From contig NZ_LGHM01000088.1 of NCBI RefSeq assembly GCF_001908185.1, forward strand, positions 34,662 to 98,661: DNA of 64,000 nt, read 5' to 3'. Positions 63,927-64,000 of this stretch are shown here, one piece after another. Every line of letters begins with the position of its first letter. The first letter of the stretch is position 1. The stretch is from Bradyrhizobium sp. AS23.2. Its GTDB lineage: Bacteria; Pseudomonadota; Alphaproteobacteria; Rhizobiales; Xanthobacteraceae. The notes below the pieces were generated by a model that made no database searches, had not been told where the DNA came from, and worked only from the letters and a program-made list of their open reading frames with translations. The position numbers were made by a program, and so were the translations under genes.

Positions 63927-64000
63927 CTAGCACTTTGGCTGGTTGGGCGGGCACTTTTTCGGGGCTGCCGCAGGCGGACGTGGCGGCGGTGCGGCCGGCC
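63927..64000 (-). CDS. Pro-rich protein, C-terminal end (partial)
   Basis: The minus strand at the window edge reads PAAPPPRPPAAAPKKCPPNQ-PKC and stops with TAG at 63927. A Pro/Ala-rich end with two Cys and a terminator right after it supports a real gene whose main part is outside the window. Function is unknown. Confidence 0.45.
   Translation of the reverse strand, partial: PAAPPPRPPAAAPKKCPPNQPKC

Overview
The window comes from a GC-rich alphaproteobacterium of the Rhizobiales, most likely Bradyrhizobium or a close relative. The evidence is the order rpsB-tsf-pyrH-frr-uppS-cdsA-dxr-rseP-bamA-lpxD-fabZ-lpxA-lpxI-lpxB, the RpsB with a C-terminal helix-hairpin-helix tail, an alphaproteobacterial SOS box (GAAC-N7-GAAC) in front of lexA, and many small proteins of rhizobial type. 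No rRNA, tRNA or CRISPR array was seen.

Layout. 1-7400: tail of an EAL-domain gene, a CtpA-type protease, an FMN alpha-hydroxy-acid oxidase with a YihX-like HAD phosphatase, moeA, lexA and small proteins. 7403-18731: comEC, split in two by a ~9.05 kb integrated element (8463-17510) bounded by a 17-bp direct repeat. The element carries a tyrosine integrase, a P27-type small terminase subunit, a tape-measure remnant and a helix-turn-helix replication-type gene; it looks like a decayed prophage. One of its genes is broken by an internal ~540-bp inversion. 18820-28300: small stress-type proteins, an MHS-family transporter, a class I glutamine synthetase, and a run of an MBL-fold hydrolase, a CapA protein, a TrpF-like barrel and a SAM hydroxide adenosyltransferase. 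28303-28790: two truncated genes fused tail to tail (a deletion scar). 28795-33501: glnS, gltX and gltA (frameshifted as given).

33600-48320 is an accessory metabolic block. It begins with a winged-helix/TPR regulator, a ROK regulator (frameshifted) and a sugar ABC transporter with a co-transcribed short-chain dehydrogenase. It continues with a divergent pair of operons. One encodes a GlcG-like protein, an aldehyde dehydrogenase and a multi-spanning permease. The other encodes a haem-oxygenase-like diiron oxidase (HDO), two [2Fe-2S] ferredoxins, an unrecognised 98-aa protein and, further on, a GntR/FCD regulator. TTGTATACTGTAT boxes lie at both ends of the shared intergenic region. This HDO-ferredoxin-aldehyde dehydrogenase unit is the best candidate for an undescribed system.

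48377-63717 is the core envelope and translation cluster on the minus strand (lpxB back to rpsB), with a KTSC-like gene and a 115-bp palindromic repeat wedged between lpxA and fabZ. Several genes (gltA, the ROK gene, bamA, the tape-measure remnant, a SnoaL-like relic) carry single-base frameshifts, three of them at G runs. For gltA and bamA a sequence error is the simplest explanation.
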